Notes: generated by a model from the letters alone, not told the origin. A stretch of 64,000 nt of DNA from JAVBOW01 sp031550615 (GCA_031550615.1 JAVBOL010000003.1:124001-188000); one strand, 5' to 3'; shown: positions 39,088-48,421, counted from the stretch's first letter. Numbers and translations are program-made.

Positions 39088-41139
39088 ATGACGAAACCTC
39101 TTCTCTTTTTACTTTTATTTTTGCCATTTGCCTCGTTTTCGACCGGCAATCCGGTTATTTCCGCGGACGGCAGCCTTAGGATCGTGCTTGCGGACGATGA
39201 ACCGGAAGCGGTCAGAAGGGCTGTCGGGCACCTGCAGCGCGATTTCGGGCGGGTCATGGGTTTCACGCCAGTCATTGCCGGCAAACCGGGTAGAAGCGGC
39301 GTAGACATCGTGGTGGTAAATGAATCCACAGAAGGCAAAGGGCTGAGGAAATTAACGGGGGCTGAGGCGCACTCCATTTACGTAGATCCGCAGAAAGATC
39401 GCATCTACCTGCATGGCAGTGATATGCGCGGGGCGATATATGCCATATACTCTTTCAGCGAACAGTTCCTGGGCGTCCCGCCGCTTTGGTTCTTTTCCTC
39501 GTGGGTGCCGCAGCGTAAAGAGTCGCTGGAGATCGGGCGTTCGTATGTGTATCACCGCCCGGCGCCGCAGGTGCGTTACCGCGCCTGGTTCCCTAACGAC
39601 AGGGACCTTTACGACCCATGGACGAGGCTCGATCCGCAGAATGAGGAGCGCACATTTGAAACGATGCTCCGCTTGAAACTTAACACGTTAGAGGCCGAAA
39701 GCTCGACGGTCGACTACCCGTTCCTGATGACCGACTATGCCCACCGCGTCAGCCGTGCCGGGCTGGTATTGACATCAACCCACCACACGCCGCTCAACAA
39801 TAACCCGCGCGAGGGGTGGGAGAAATACTGGAAGACCATCCGCGGCGTAGACCCGCCCGGGCTGCTGATCGCCAACCAACAGGCGCTGATAGATTACTGG
39901 CGTTACAGCATCGAAACGGTGCACCGCAGCGGCATAGAGAACCTGTGGCTGATCGCCTTCCGCGGCAACAGCGACATTCCATTCTGGGACACATATAAAG
40001 ACGCGCCCGCCTCAGAGAGGGAGCGCGCGGAGGTTATCAACCGTATGCTTGCGCTGCAACTCGGCCTGATACGGGAGGTAACGGGTGAAAAAGAGCCATA
40101 TGTGCGGATGACGTTCTATGACGAACTCTCCGACCTGCTGGCCAAAGGGCTGCTAAAACCACCTGTGGGCGAGAACGTTATATGGACCTATGTGGCTGCC
40201 CGGCGCGACCACTATCCGGGTGACGACCTGGTGGGGTTCGACCCGGCGACCGGGGTTAAGCTGGGTTATTATATGAACCTGCAATTCACTTCGACCGGTT
40301 CGCACCTGGCCCAATGCGAAAGCCCGCAGAAGATGGAATTCAACTACCGTTATGCCGACAGCCGTTCGCCCCTCTGTTTCTCTGTGGTCAATGCCGGTAA
40401 TATACGCGAATATGTGATGGAACTTTCGGCCAATGCCCGGATGCTTTGGGATTTCGACGACTATGACAGCGACGCGTTCATTCGTGACTTTTGCAGCCAA
40501 TACTTCGGCCAGGCGCACGCCGCCGAGATCGCTGGGCTGTACAAACGCTACTACGACTCATACTGGCAACAGAAGAAACCGACATTTCCGGGCCTTGAAC
40601 GCCAGTTCCTGTTCCAGGACCAGCGCTATGCCCGCACTTTCGACCAGATAAGCGCCTCGTTCTTCACCTTCGATCCCTCGCCGCTGAAAGACAACCGTTT
40701 CGAGCGCCAGCCGGGACGCACTTTCCGCATTGAGAACCAGGCCAACCAGGTGGATGCGCTGCTCGATGGTATGCAGCGTGCGGCGGCGGGATTCGGGTCC
40801 GTGGCCGAAGAGTGCGACAGGGTAATAAACCAGCTGCCGGTCGAAAACAGAATTTTCCTGAATGACAACCTGCGTTCGCAGTGTTATTTCATGCACTACC
40901 TGAGCCTTTCGCTGCACGATTACATAACCGCCTACAAGGGGCAAGGCGACAAGGCGTTCTGTTTGCAGAAAGTCGATTCGGCGCTCGATAATTTCTCCCG
41001 TGCCCGCGCGCACCTGTACGAATCGCAGCACGGGGCTTTCGCCCGCTGGTATGACGGCGATTCGATGTCGGGAGGCAGGTTCCGCATGGATAAGATCGAG
41101 CGGGAGATGAAGCATGTAAGGGAGCGTATCGGGCAATAA
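39088..41139 (+). CDS. Glycoside hydrolase family 115-like protein, exported
   Basis: The 683-aa product has a signal peptide (ending near residue 20, FSTGNP). The GH115 N-terminal signature is visible: LADDEPEAVRRAVGHLQRDF, then GSDMRGAIYAIYSFSEQFLGVPPLWFF, then the barrel with NTLEAESSTVDYPF and DELSDLLAKGL. GH115 enzymes remove (4-O-methyl)glucuronic acid from xylan side chains. The protein is shorter than usual (about 800-1000), lacking most of the C-terminal part. No SusC/SusD or other CAZyme gene is near. It starts 22 nt after the tmRNA terminator and no TAnnTTTG box is obvious. Confidence 0.8.
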   Translation: MTKPLLFLLLFLPFASFSTGNPVISADGSLRIVLADDEPEAVRRAVGHLQRDFGRVMGFTPVIAGKPGRSGVDIVVVNESTEGKGLRKLTGAEAHSIYVDPQKDRIYLHGSDMRGAIYAIYSFSEQFLGVPPLWFFSSWVPQRKESLEIGRSYVYHRPAPQVRYRAWFPNDRDLYDPWTRLDPQNEERTFETMLRLKLNTLEAESSTVDYPFLMTDYAHRVSRAGLVLTSTHHTPLNNNPREGWEKYWKTIRGVDPPGLLIANQQALIDYWRYSIETVHRSGIENLWLIAFRGNSDIPFWDTYKDAPASERERAEVINRMLALQLGLIREVTGEKEPYVRMTFYDELSDLLAKGLLKPPVGENVIWTYVAARRDHYPGDDLVGFDPATGVKLGYYMNLQFTSTGSHLAQCESPQKMEFNYRYADSRSPLCFSVVNAGNIREYVMELSANARMLWDFDDYDSDAFIRDFCSQYFGQAHAAEIAGLYKRYYDSYWQQKKPTFPGLERQFLFQDQRYARTFDQISASFFTFDPSPLKDNRFERQPGRTFRIENQANQVDALLDGMQRAAAGFGSVAEECDRVINQLPVENRIFLNDNLRSQCYFMHYLSLSLHDYITAYKGQGDKAFCLQKVDSALDNFSRARAHLYESQHGAFARWYDGDSMSGGRFRMDKIEREMKHVRERIGQ

Positions 41140-41142
41140 CGG

Positions 41143-42603
41143 CTATTTCATCTCCTCTATCTCACGGATGCCGTCGCGTGAGACCACAAGGCGGTAGCGC
41201 TTGTAGTTGACGGAATCCTCGAATTGGAATTGCATCACCAGGTTGATGTAGTAGACCTTCTGGCCGTCGATCAGCACGGCGTTGCTCTCCGCGTCGAGCA
41301 AATAGAGGGGGATCTCGGGATTGTCCATCTTCTGGGTGAAATGCGTCAGGTGAAGGCGCACGATATCGTTGATCCCCGAAATGGCATATTGGTTGCCCTG
41401 CTCCAATTTCTCTCGGTCCAGTTGCACCACTTTGCGGTAGAGGATGATCTTCTCGTCGCTCACGCGGTTCTCGGCCTCTAAAAGCGTCGAGCGGCTGCGG
41501 ATCTCCATCACCTCGCGCGGGGTCTTATCGTCGGTGATAAAGTCGACGCCCTCCTTGATCCAGCCGATCTCTTTTCCCTGGATGCTGACGGTGGTCTTGT
41601 TGTCGAAATATTTCTTTTTGAGTCGGTGGGCGAAGTAGTAGCGCATCAGCTCCTTGATGCGGTCCTTGAGCATATAGCTCACCACCAGCGCCACGAAAAG
41701 GGGCATGGTGAAATTGCCGTACGTCTGCTGCACCGAGAAGGCGACGACGGTGGCGAAGATCATCGACATGCCCGCCGCGAGGCTGTAATAGACCTGCTCG
41801 ACCAGCACGCCGTCCTTCCTGCGCTTCGCATTGAGGAATAACTCGCTCTCGACGTACTTTTTAAGCACACCTTGGCGGAAAACTATGTCGCGGTTGGCGG
41901 TCGGGCTCTCCTTTTCCACCACCACGTAACCCATGCGGCGTTTATACTCCGTCTCGCTGCGCACCAGGCCGGCCAGCCTGTCGGCGACCTGCCCGTGCTT
42001 TACGGGTCGCTGCTGGAGCCAGCGGATCAGCTTGAACAGGTACAACTCCATTATGTTGCTCATGAACTCATCGCCGAATTGGAAATAATCCTGCACGCCG
42101 GGCGCCACCGTGGGCACGTCGATGATGCGGCGAAGGTCGCGGTAGCGCGAGGCGATGCTTTCGAGGTTTGAGGCCAACTGGGTGCACATGCACTCGATGT
42201 CGCCCTCGCTGGCGGCACCGATGATGCGCTGTATTTCGTCGCGCAGCGCGCTTTTTAAGATGGCCGTGAACATCTTGATGTGGTACTCGTACTCGGCCAG
42301 GGCGGTGCGCGTCTGATCGCCGGCCAGGCGGTCGAAAGCCTCCTGCAGGTGGTGCAGCGGGATGGCGCTCCCGTCCACGATGTCCCCAAGCGGGAAAACG
42401 GGCGTTATAAGCCGTACGTTCGACTTGACGTCCTTGTAGAACTGCCCTTTGGAGTAGGTCAGCGCATTGATATCCAGTCCATTCGGAACGAAGATCCAGG
42501 TATTCATCACGAAGTTGTTCAACCTCAGCTTGCGCCGGGTGACGAAGCCTACCTTGAACTCGACGGAGAATCTATCGTGTATTTTAGCCTGTATCTCGAT
42601 CAT
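41143..42603 (-). CDS. Conserved membrane-associated protein of unknown function
   Basis: The 486-aa protein is not one I recognise. The N-terminal half is soluble and basic. Two hydrophobic segments lie around residues 275-315 (SLAAGMSMIFATVVAFSV and MPLFVALVVSYML), followed by a positively charged, probably cytoplasmic C-terminal domain. Similar proteins of this length occur in Bacteroidota as hypothetical. The ATG at 42603 is preceded by TATATTTG (42608-42615) with only 4 nt between, so the mRNA may be leaderless; a 5-codon upstream extension would overlap the box. The gene converges with GH115 (3 bp gap). Confidence 0.6.
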   Translation of the reverse strand: MIEIQAKIHDRFSVEFKVGFVTRRKLRLNNFVMNTWIFVPNGLDINALTYSKGQFYKDVKSNVRLITPVFPLGDIVDGSAIPLHHLQEAFDRLAGDQTRTALAEYEYHIKMFTAILKSALRDEIQRIIGAASEGDIECMCTQLASNLESIASRYRDLRRIIDVPTVAPGVQDYFQFGDEFMSNIMELYLFKLIRWLQQRPVKHGQVADRLAGLVRSETEYKRRMGYVVVEKESPTANRDIVFRQGVLKKYVESELFLNAKRRKDGVLVEQVYYSLAAGMSMIFATVVAFSVQQTYGNFTMPLFVALVVSYMLKDRIKELMRYYFAHRLKKKYFDNKTTVSIQGKEIGWIKEGVDFITDDKTPREVMEIRSRSTLLEAENRVSDEKIILYRKVVQLDREKLEQGNQYAISGINDIVRLHLTHFTQKMDNPEIPLYLLDAESNAVLIDGQKVYYINLVMQFQFEDSVNYKRYRLVVSRDGIREIEEMK

Positions 42604-42607
42604 ATGG

Positions 42608-42615
42608 CAAATATA
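42608..42615 (-). promoter_or_regulatory. -7 box directly before the ATG at 42603
   Basis: TATATTTG on the minus strand, right next to the T-run of the upstream terminator (42617-42648). Confidence 0.5.
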
Positions 42616-42616
42616 C

Positions 42617-42648
42617 AAAAAAAACTGGCCGTCACGTGTAACGGCCAG
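42617..42648 (-). terminator. Terminator of the CYTH gene
   Basis: CTGGCCGT (42625-42632) pairs with ACGGCCAG (42641-42648); eight T follow on the minus strand. Confidence 0.85.
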
Positions 42649-42672
42649 CGCAATACGATTTTGCCGCGCAGC

Positions 42673-43149
42673 TTATTCACCCCACCCGGCATAGGGATCC
42701 TTACTAAGCGCCGAATTGTAGTATTTCACACTGCCCGTCACCTCCTCGCCCAGCCAGGCGGGGTGGACGAAGGTTTCGTCCTCGTCCCGCAACTCGACTT
42801 CGGCCACCACCAACCCACGGTTCGCGCCGTGGAATTCATCCACTTCGAAGGTGTGCGCGCCAACGGGCACATTATAGCGCGTCTTGTCGATCACGCCAGG
42901 CTCACATATCTCCAGCAGCTGCCGCGCTTCCGTCACGGGTATCTCTTTCTCCCACTCGTAGCGGCTCACGCCCGAGTCGTTGCCGATGCCCTTTACGGTG
43001 ATAAAGCCCTTATCGCCCTTCACGCGCACGCGCACGGTGCGCTCTGGGACCGTGCTCAGGTAACCCTGGGTGATGCGGGTGTTTCCGGTCGCTTCGTTTT
43101 TAAACCCTTCGCCACTGACGAGGAATTTGCGTTCGATCTCTTTTCCCAT
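42673..43149 (-). CDS. CYTH-domain protein (inorganic triphosphatase type)
   Basis: The 158-aa protein has the CYTH hallmark EIERKFLV at residues 4-11, then alternating charged strands (RVRVKGDKGFITVKG, EWEKEI, YNVPVGAHTFEVDEFHG, GLVVAEVELRDEDE) forming the triphosphate tunnel. Members hydrolyse tripolyphosphate or thiamine triphosphate; a few make cyclic AMP. The short single-domain form without CHAD favours triphosphatase. Its -7 box is at 43175-43182, terminator at 42617-42648. Confidence 0.92.
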   Translation of the reverse strand: MGKEIERKFLVSGEGFKNEATGNTRITQGYLSTVPERTVRVRVKGDKGFITVKGIGNDSGVSRYEWEKEIPVTEARQLLEICEPGVIDKTRYNVPVGAHTFEVDEFHGANRGLVVAEVELRDEDETFVHPAWLGEEVTGSVKYYNSALSKDPYAGWGE

Positions 43150-43174
43150 TTCGTTTTACTATGGACTTCGCCAT

Positions 43175-43182
43175 CAAAGTTA
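43175..43182 (-). promoter_or_regulatory. -7 box for the CYTH gene
   Basis: TAACTTTG on the minus strand, 25 nt before the ATG at 43149. Confidence 0.55.
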
Positions 43183-43196
43183 TCCATTTTTTCAAT

Positions 43197-43232
43197 AAAA
43201 GTGCGGCACAACCCTAATAGATCGTGCCGCAC
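43197..43232 (-). terminator. Terminator of the polysaccharide operon
   Basis: GTGCGGCAC (43201-43209) pairs with GTGCCGCAC (43224-43232), followed on the minus strand by TTTTATTG. It ends transcription of the gene series that enters from the right edge. Confidence 0.85.
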
Positions 43233-43248
43233 ATTTATTGTTTACCGC

Positions 43249-43968
43249 TCAGAGCGCCGCGCTCTTTTCGCGGAGTTTTTCGAGCGACCTGACCGTTTGC
43301 CTGTCGAGTCCGCGCACCGCTGCCTCACGGCGGAAAGAGCCGGGGCTGTGCAGGTCGGTGCCCATAAGGTCGTAATAACCCTGCCCGAGCAGCCATGCCG
43401 CACGGCGTGACGCGTCGCGTCCGTAAGCGCCAGCGACCGACGGCAGGTTGAGCTGGAAGCGGGTCTGCGCATCCTTGAGTTTTTTATATCTCTCTCGCGT
43501 CATGTATCCGTAGCGCTCGGGGTGCGCGAGTACGGCATAGTAACCCGCCGAGTTGATGCTGCGCAGCGTTTCGGACAGGTTGAGGGGCTCGTAGGCGCAC
43601 GACACCTCAACCAGCAGGTGGTCGTCGGCTATGGTAAGCAATCCGCCGCGCGAAAGGTGGGCGTCGAATGCCCCGTCGAGCATATACTCGGCGCCCAACG
43701 ACATGGTCAGGGGGCCTTTATATGCGGCGCACAGCGCATCGAAACGCTCACGCAGGGCTTCCGGGCGGTTGAGCGGATAATCCTCCATGACGTGGGGGGT
43801 GAGCACCACCCTTTTAACGCCCGCTTTTTGAAAATCCGACAACGCGGCAAGCGCCTCTTCGGTGGTTCTTACCCCGTCGTCGACGCCGGGCAGTATGTGA
43901 CTGTGGAAATCTGTAAGCCCCGCGAGTATCCCACTCGCGGAAAGGCTTTGTTTGCAAAGGTTAAACAT
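43249..43968 (-). CDS. CpsB/CapC (YwqE)-type tyrosine-protein phosphatase
   Basis: The 239-aa protein is a PHP-fold phosphatase with DFHSHILPGVDDG at residues 20-32 (metal ligands H22, H24 and later Asp), TPHVMEDYP, HPERY, and the C-terminal GTDLHS. The family dephosphorylates the BY-kinase that times capsule export (Wzc-like). It is the last gene of the polysaccharide operon, 6 nt after a GT4. No BY-kinase or Wza gene is in the window, so those are expected elsewhere or beyond the right edge. Confidence 0.9.
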   Translation of the reverse strand: MFNLCKQSLSASGILAGLTDFHSHILPGVDDGVRTTEEALAALSDFQKAGVKRVVLTPHVMEDYPLNRPEALRERFDALCAAYKGPLTMSLGAEYMLDGAFDAHLSRGGLLTIADDHLLVEVSCAYEPLNLSETLRSINSAGYYAVLAHPERYGYMTRERYKKLKDAQTRFQLNLPSVAGAYGRDASRRAAWLLGQGYYDLMGTDLHSPGSFRREAAVRGLDRQTVRSLEKLREKSAAL

Positions 43969-43974
43969 CTTCTT

Positions 43975-45057
43975 CTATAAATATAATTGTTCATATTGTT
44001 CTACTATATTGCGCCACATGTAGCGGCGAAGGGCTATTTCCTGCATTTTCCTGCCGTTTGCGGGCAGGTCGCACCGTCCGTCGAGCAACCCGAGCAGCGA
44101 GGTGCTGTCGTGGAAATAATCTGCGGCGTGCTCGGTCGTTTCGCGGTTATACGGACAGTCGAAGGCCACCACCGGGGCGGCGAGCATCATAGCCTCGACC
44201 AGCGACGGGTTGGTGCCCCCTGCGCTGTGGCCGTGCAGGTAGACACGACAATTGCGCCTGAGCGCATAGAGCGTATCGAGCTCATAGACGGCGTCTATAA
44301 GCCTTATGTGCGGGGTCGAGGCGTAGCGTTCGCGCAGTTGTTGCCCGTAGTGATTGCGGTCCCAGTTGCCGACGAACACCGTCGTCCGCCCCGCACCGGC
44401 ACAGGCGTCGAGTATCACGTGGCAGTTGTTCTCGGGTTCGATGCGGCAGAGCGCAAGGTCGTATCCCTGTGGGGCAAGCCCGTATCCGGCAAGTATCTCA
44501 GTCTGCGAAGATTCGCAGACCTCGCGCCGGGCATGGTCGGCGCCATAGGCGATAAGGGTCGAGGGGCGGTTATACGTGGCGGCCACGTAGTCGAGAATCG
44601 CCTGGTTGTCGACCACTATATCGTCGGCGAAGCGCACGGCCATGGCTTCGGAAAATCTCAGGAACCACCTGGCGGCACGCCCCCACTTCGCGCGGCGGTG
44701 CTCAAGACCGTCGATATTGACCACTAAGCGTTTGCGGGGGCACAGAAGCCGGAAAACAGGCAGGAATACGCATCCCGAGGTGCCCAGCACGAGCACTGAA
44801 TCATAACCCCTGAGCGCCTTTATGAACGATATGATGTCATATGGGATACTGTGTATCCCATTGGCGTGAAATACGTGCACGTATTTCAGCCGGGCGCCGT
44901 TATATTCCGTCGGTCGCTCTGCGTAATCCCTGGCGCTGCAAAAGACGGTATACTCCACCGCCGGCGATATTTTATTGGTCACCAGGTACTCGACCAGCGT
45001 TTCGAAACCGCCGTATTTGGCCGGGAGGCCCTGGGTGCCTATGATAGCTACTTTCAT
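43975..45057 (-). CDS. Glycosyltransferase family 4 (DUF1972/RfaG-like)
   Basis: The 360-aa GT-B enzyme begins MKVAIIGTQGLPAKYGGFETL, the DUF1972 signature of rhamnosyl/hexosyltransferases adding a sugar early in repeat-unit assembly. Downstream is the donor-binding GHSAGGTNPSLVEAMMLAAPV segment. The acceptor is presumably undecaprenyl-linked in the cytoplasm. The start overlaps the preceding gene by 4 nt (ATGA). Confidence 0.92.
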   Translation of the reverse strand: MKVAIIGTQGLPAKYGGFETLVEYLVTNKISPAVEYTVFCSARDYAERPTEYNGARLKYVHVFHANGIHSIPYDIISFIKALRGYDSVLVLGTSGCVFLPVFRLLCPRKRLVVNIDGLEHRRAKWGRAARWFLRFSEAMAVRFADDIVVDNQAILDYVAATYNRPSTLIAYGADHARREVCESSQTEILAGYGLAPQGYDLALCRIEPENNCHVILDACAGAGRTTVFVGNWDRNHYGQQLRERYASTPHIRLIDAVYELDTLYALRRNCRVYLHGHSAGGTNPSLVEAMMLAAPVVAFDCPYNRETTEHAADYFHDSTSLLGLLDGRCDLPANGRKMQEIALRRYMWRNIVEQYEQLYL

Positions 45058-46109
45058 TTCAGATAATCCTCTATGGCGTTGAGCATTGCCGTTTGGTCGA
45101 AATCCTCCGCCCTGCCGAGCGCAGCCTGTGAAAACGTGCGGTAAAGTCCCTCATCGGACATCAGGCGGGTTATTTTGCCCTCGATATCACGCAGGTCGTG
45201 AGGGTCGACCGTGTAGCCGCTTACGCCATCCGCCACCAGTTCCGCAGGACCTCCGACGTTGGGTACGATCGACGGTGTTCCGTAGGCCATGGCCTCCAGG
45301 ATGGTCAGGCCGAAGGTTTCGACACACGATTCAGGATGCGAGAGTTGCAGGAGCAGTTTCGACCGGCGATAAAATGGATGCAGGTCGGTTTGCATCGGGT
45401 ACAGGGTCAAATTGTTCGGCTTGCTTATCTCTTTGGCGAATGCGTCGACCTCCGCATGGTCGGCGCTCAGCACGAGTTCGAATTCATATTGCGGCATCAT
45501 TCCGGCCAGTTGCGCGAATTCATAGACTCCCTTATACCGGCGCAGACTCGACACCATCAATATATTGGCCGGCGCCTTGGCGGCATTCCTGGCGGTTCGG
45601 ATAAACTCCCCGGGCAGGGAATTATAAATTACCCGGCCATCGCGGCATCCCACGGCAGTCGAGCGGAGGTAACCGGACACGAATATCGAGCGGCGGTTGC
45701 ACAGGCGGTAAACGTTGCGCAGGATGACATAAAGCGCTTTATTCTGCCGCATATTCTCATGCACATGGATCAGATAACGCTTACGCGTGAGCCAGCACCC
45801 AAGAATCGCCCCGAAAGGCACTATAGTGTTGATATAGTAAATCCTGTGCCGCGAACCGAACAGCGTGCGCAGGAACATTTCGAGCTGCGAAAGCATCAGC
45901 AGCATGAAAGTCAGCGCTCCGTTACCCATCCAGCGGTAGTGTGTGTATCTATATTCGACCCCCTCGATACCAGACAGGAAACCCTCGCCGCGGCTGGTGA
46001 CCACCCGGGCTTTATACCCGCGTGCGGTCAGTCCGCGCACCACCGCCGAGAGCACGTTAGGGCTGCCGGAGAAGTTATTCAGGGAGTGGATGAAGGTTAT
46101 TTTATTCAT
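45054..46109 (-). CDS. Glycosyltransferase family 4
   Basis: The 351-aa GT-B enzyme starts MNKITFIHSLNNFSGSPNVL, with the N-terminal GG-like acceptor loop, and has ILMVSSLRRYKGVYEFA at the domain joint and SCVETFGLTILEAMAYGTPSI (E-x7-E) for the nucleotide sugar. The real start is the ATG at 46109, overlapping the kinase-like gene stop by 8 nt; an upstream extension to 46466 is antisense-like readthrough in that gene. It works in repeat-unit assembly. Confidence 0.9.
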   Translation of the reverse strand: MNKITFIHSLNNFSGSPNVLSAVVRGLTARGYKARVVTSRGEGFLSGIEGVEYRYTHYRWMGNGALTFMLLMLSQLEMFLRTLFGSRHRIYYINTIVPFGAILGCWLTRKRYLIHVHENMRQNKALYVILRNVYRLCNRRSIFVSGYLRSTAVGCRDGRVIYNSLPGEFIRTARNAAKAPANILMVSSLRRYKGVYEFAQLAGMMPQYEFELVLSADHAEVDAFAKEISKPNNLTLYPMQTDLHPFYRRSKLLLQLSHPESCVETFGLTILEAMAYGTPSIVPNVGGPAELVADGVSGYTVDPHDLRDIEGKITRLMSDEGLYRTFSQAALGRAEDFDQTAMLNAIEDYLK

Positions 46110-47211
46110 CGTCGGTCGGATAATCGGTAAGCAGCAACGACAACAGCGACACCCAACGGGAGAGTTGTTCCCTGGTCTGGCAGTCAAGCGGCAGCGACGA
46201 ACGGCTGATATAGCGCTCCGTCGTATCGAGCAAATAACAGATATAGCCAAAAGATGGTATCCCGGCGCGTTTGAACTCCGCGAAAATTTCTTCCGTCTGC
46301 CGGTGCCTCTCAAGAACGGCGGTTTGGGTAAAGAAGTGATATCGATCCAGGCCCGGGGGATAACTCCGGCAAGCGTATTCAAAATCGAAGACGAACAGTT
46401 CGCCGTTTTCCACGAACATATTCCACGGGGTAAAATCGGCGTGGTACGATGAAAAAGCGACCGCATCTTCCGGATGATACTTTCCCCTGACCAGTTTTAT
46501 AGCCCTGATTATAACATCGTTGCCATCAATATTATCACGCCTCATCAAAGATTCGAGCCGCGAAAGCATCACTGAAAAATCCGTAATATCAAACCTGCAC
46601 GAAGTCTGCGTCTTATCGTGCAGTTCGGACAGAAAACCCTCGTGCAATGCGCCCCACTTATGCAGCGTTTTCGAGCGACCGGTCTTGCCGGTCGTCTGCA
46701 CAAACACACCTTCGCCCGTGGGCAGCGCTCCGCAAAACAGGCATTGCGGGATATTTTCCAGCCCCCTGGCACGTAGGTCGTTCAGAATGCCAGCCTCATG
46801 TTCGAACAGCGCATAGACCGCATCATTGTCGGTGAACTTGCAATATCCGAGTATATGGCCGCGCGAACTTACCTGCATCGTAATTTTCCGGTGCGCGGAC
46901 GGTGTGCCGCAGAATATCGCGAAGTCTATGTCGCCAACGCCGAATATACCGCATATCAACTCCCTCAGCCCGGGTGTGAGCGAACAACGCATGGACGATA
47001 TACGCAGCGCCTTGCGGACTATCGCAAACCGGGAAAGCAGCGGCAGACATGATTTTACCAGCCGGCCTTTAAGAGAGCTCGGCTGGTAAAGCCCCATCGC
47101 CAGCCGCATGCCGCGCCGGGGCATTATCCAGCGTTTCCCGTCGGCGTTGGCGAAAGAGATGAATTTTTCGCCGACGCCCGGCAGCAATATATTATCTGTC
47201 TGCGGTAACAT
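46102..47211 (-). CDS. APH/choline-kinase-like phosphotransferase
   Basis: The 369-aa protein has the Brenner motif SYHADFTPWNMF (H257, D259, N264) and a later DFEYA with D276, which is the catalytic core of aminoglycoside/choline/sugar kinases. No signal peptide. Within a glycan cluster the substrate might be a lipid-linked sugar, choline/ethanolamine precursor or a heptose-like residue; no choice is possible from sequence. It overlaps both neighbours (20 and 8 nt). Confidence 0.8.
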   Translation of the reverse strand: MLPQTDNILLPGVGEKFISFANADGKRWIMPRRGMRLAMGLYQPSSLKGRLVKSCLPLLSRFAIVRKALRISSMRCSLTPGLRELICGIFGVGDIDFAIFCGTPSAHRKITMQVSSRGHILGYCKFTDNDAVYALFEHEAGILNDLRARGLENIPQCLFCGALPTGEGVFVQTTGKTGRSKTLHKWGALHEGFLSELHDKTQTSCRFDITDFSVMLSRLESLMRRDNIDGNDVIIRAIKLVRGKYHPEDAVAFSSYHADFTPWNMFVENGELFVFDFEYACRSYPPGLDRYHFFTQTAVLERHRQTEEIFAEFKRAGIPSFGYICYLLDTTERYISRSSLPLDCQTREQLSRWVSLLSLLLTDYPTDDE

Positions 47212-48421
47212 ATCTCTGCGTTATCAAAGCGTCTATTTCCGCGCCCTTTTTATCCCACCCCAAAGAGACGCCACGCTCACGGGCAAGCGCCCCTTTCCGC
47301 TGCGCAACGCCATGGTCGGCATATTCTATCATAGCTTGCGCAAGGCCGTCGACGATCTCACGACGCGAACGGCGCGGGATCACGGTGGAATATTCCTCTT
47401 CGAAATATCTCGTATATCCGCCCGTATCGACCGCAATAAGCGGTTTGCCGAAAGCCATAGAGTCAAAAGCCACGGTCACTGCACCCTCTTTGAGCGCGGG
47501 ATTGACAACTGCGCGGCATGCCGCGAGTTTTGACAGATATTCCGAAGAGTCTACGTTACCGCAAAGCCTGATGGCGCCCGACAGGTTTTTACGCTCGATC
47601 AACGCGCTAATACGTGCACGGTCCGCACCTTCGCCAAGGATATCGAGCGTTATGCGCGGATCGCTCGCACGGGCTTTTCCCACAGCCTCTATCGCAAGGT
47701 CGAAGCCGCGCCATGCGTCGAGGCGGCCTACGGCCAGGTAATTGACCAGGTAGGATGGGGCCTCTGCAGCGCCCTGCGTTTCGCGCAGCTCCACTGCCAC
47801 ATCGGTGAACAGCACGGCTTTCGATCTGCTCCCGGCAGGGATCGCATTGAGCGTATCGGCTGTTTTGCAAAGTATAATATCCGCATTCCCACAACGGTCG
47901 ATAAATCCACGGTTGCGGCGCGCAGATTTAACGACGATCCGCCTCAAAGCCTCTATCGCGCGGCTTTTCAGGTCGTAGTGTCGGCTGAATTCCTGCGGGA
48001 TCGTCTCCATGCCGCCGACCGGGCCCCATATAAAGAATTGCCTTTGTCCGTACGCGCTGACCCGCCACAGGGCGTTGCCATATGTGAGATGGTGGAATAT
48101 CCTTATATCGTTATCCTGCATCGTGCGTTTGACGATGCGGTCGGTGCACGCTTGCCAGATATTATAATAAGTCCGCACGCCGCGCAGCCCTTTCTTCCAG
48201 AAACGAGCCCATTTCGGCAGGTCGAAATAAAGGAAACGGATTTGGGCGAATTCGGGATGTTCTGCGATCCAACGTTCGATATTGGCCCGGTTGCTTTTTC
48301 GCGTAAGCACCCAAAGGTCGAAATATTTTGACATCTCCAGCACCCAATGCCACCCCACCCCGATCTCGGATCCGAGGCCGGGCTCACAGGCGTAGGCGGA
48401 GATGAAGATCTTAGTTCTCAT
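47192..48421 (-). CDS. Glycosyltransferase family 4
   Basis: The 409-aa enzyme begins with ISAYACEPGLGSEIGVGWHW, an N-terminal motif found in a GT4 subgroup of surface polysaccharide loci, and has LAVGRLDAWRGFDLAIEAV with the E-x7-E-type KEGAVTVAFDSMAFGKPLI. It is soluble. It overlaps the acyltransferase gene by 11 nt at its start. Confidence 0.9.
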   Translation of the reverse strand: MRTKIFISAYACEPGLGSEIGVGWHWVLEMSKYFDLWVLTRKSNRANIERWIAEHPEFAQIRFLYFDLPKWARFWKKGLRGVRTYYNIWQACTDRIVKRTMQDNDIRIFHHLTYGNALWRVSAYGQRQFFIWGPVGGMETIPQEFSRHYDLKSRAIEALRRIVVKSARRNRGFIDRCGNADIILCKTADTLNAIPAGSRSKAVLFTDVAVELRETQGAAEAPSYLVNYLAVGRLDAWRGFDLAIEAVGKARASDPRITLDILGEGADRARISALIERKNLSGAIRLCGNVDSSEYLSKLAACRAVVNPALKEGAVTVAFDSMAFGKPLIAVDTGGYTRYFEEEYSTVIPRRSRREIVDGLAQAMIEYADHGVAQRKGALARERGVSLGWDKKGAEIDALITQRYVTADR

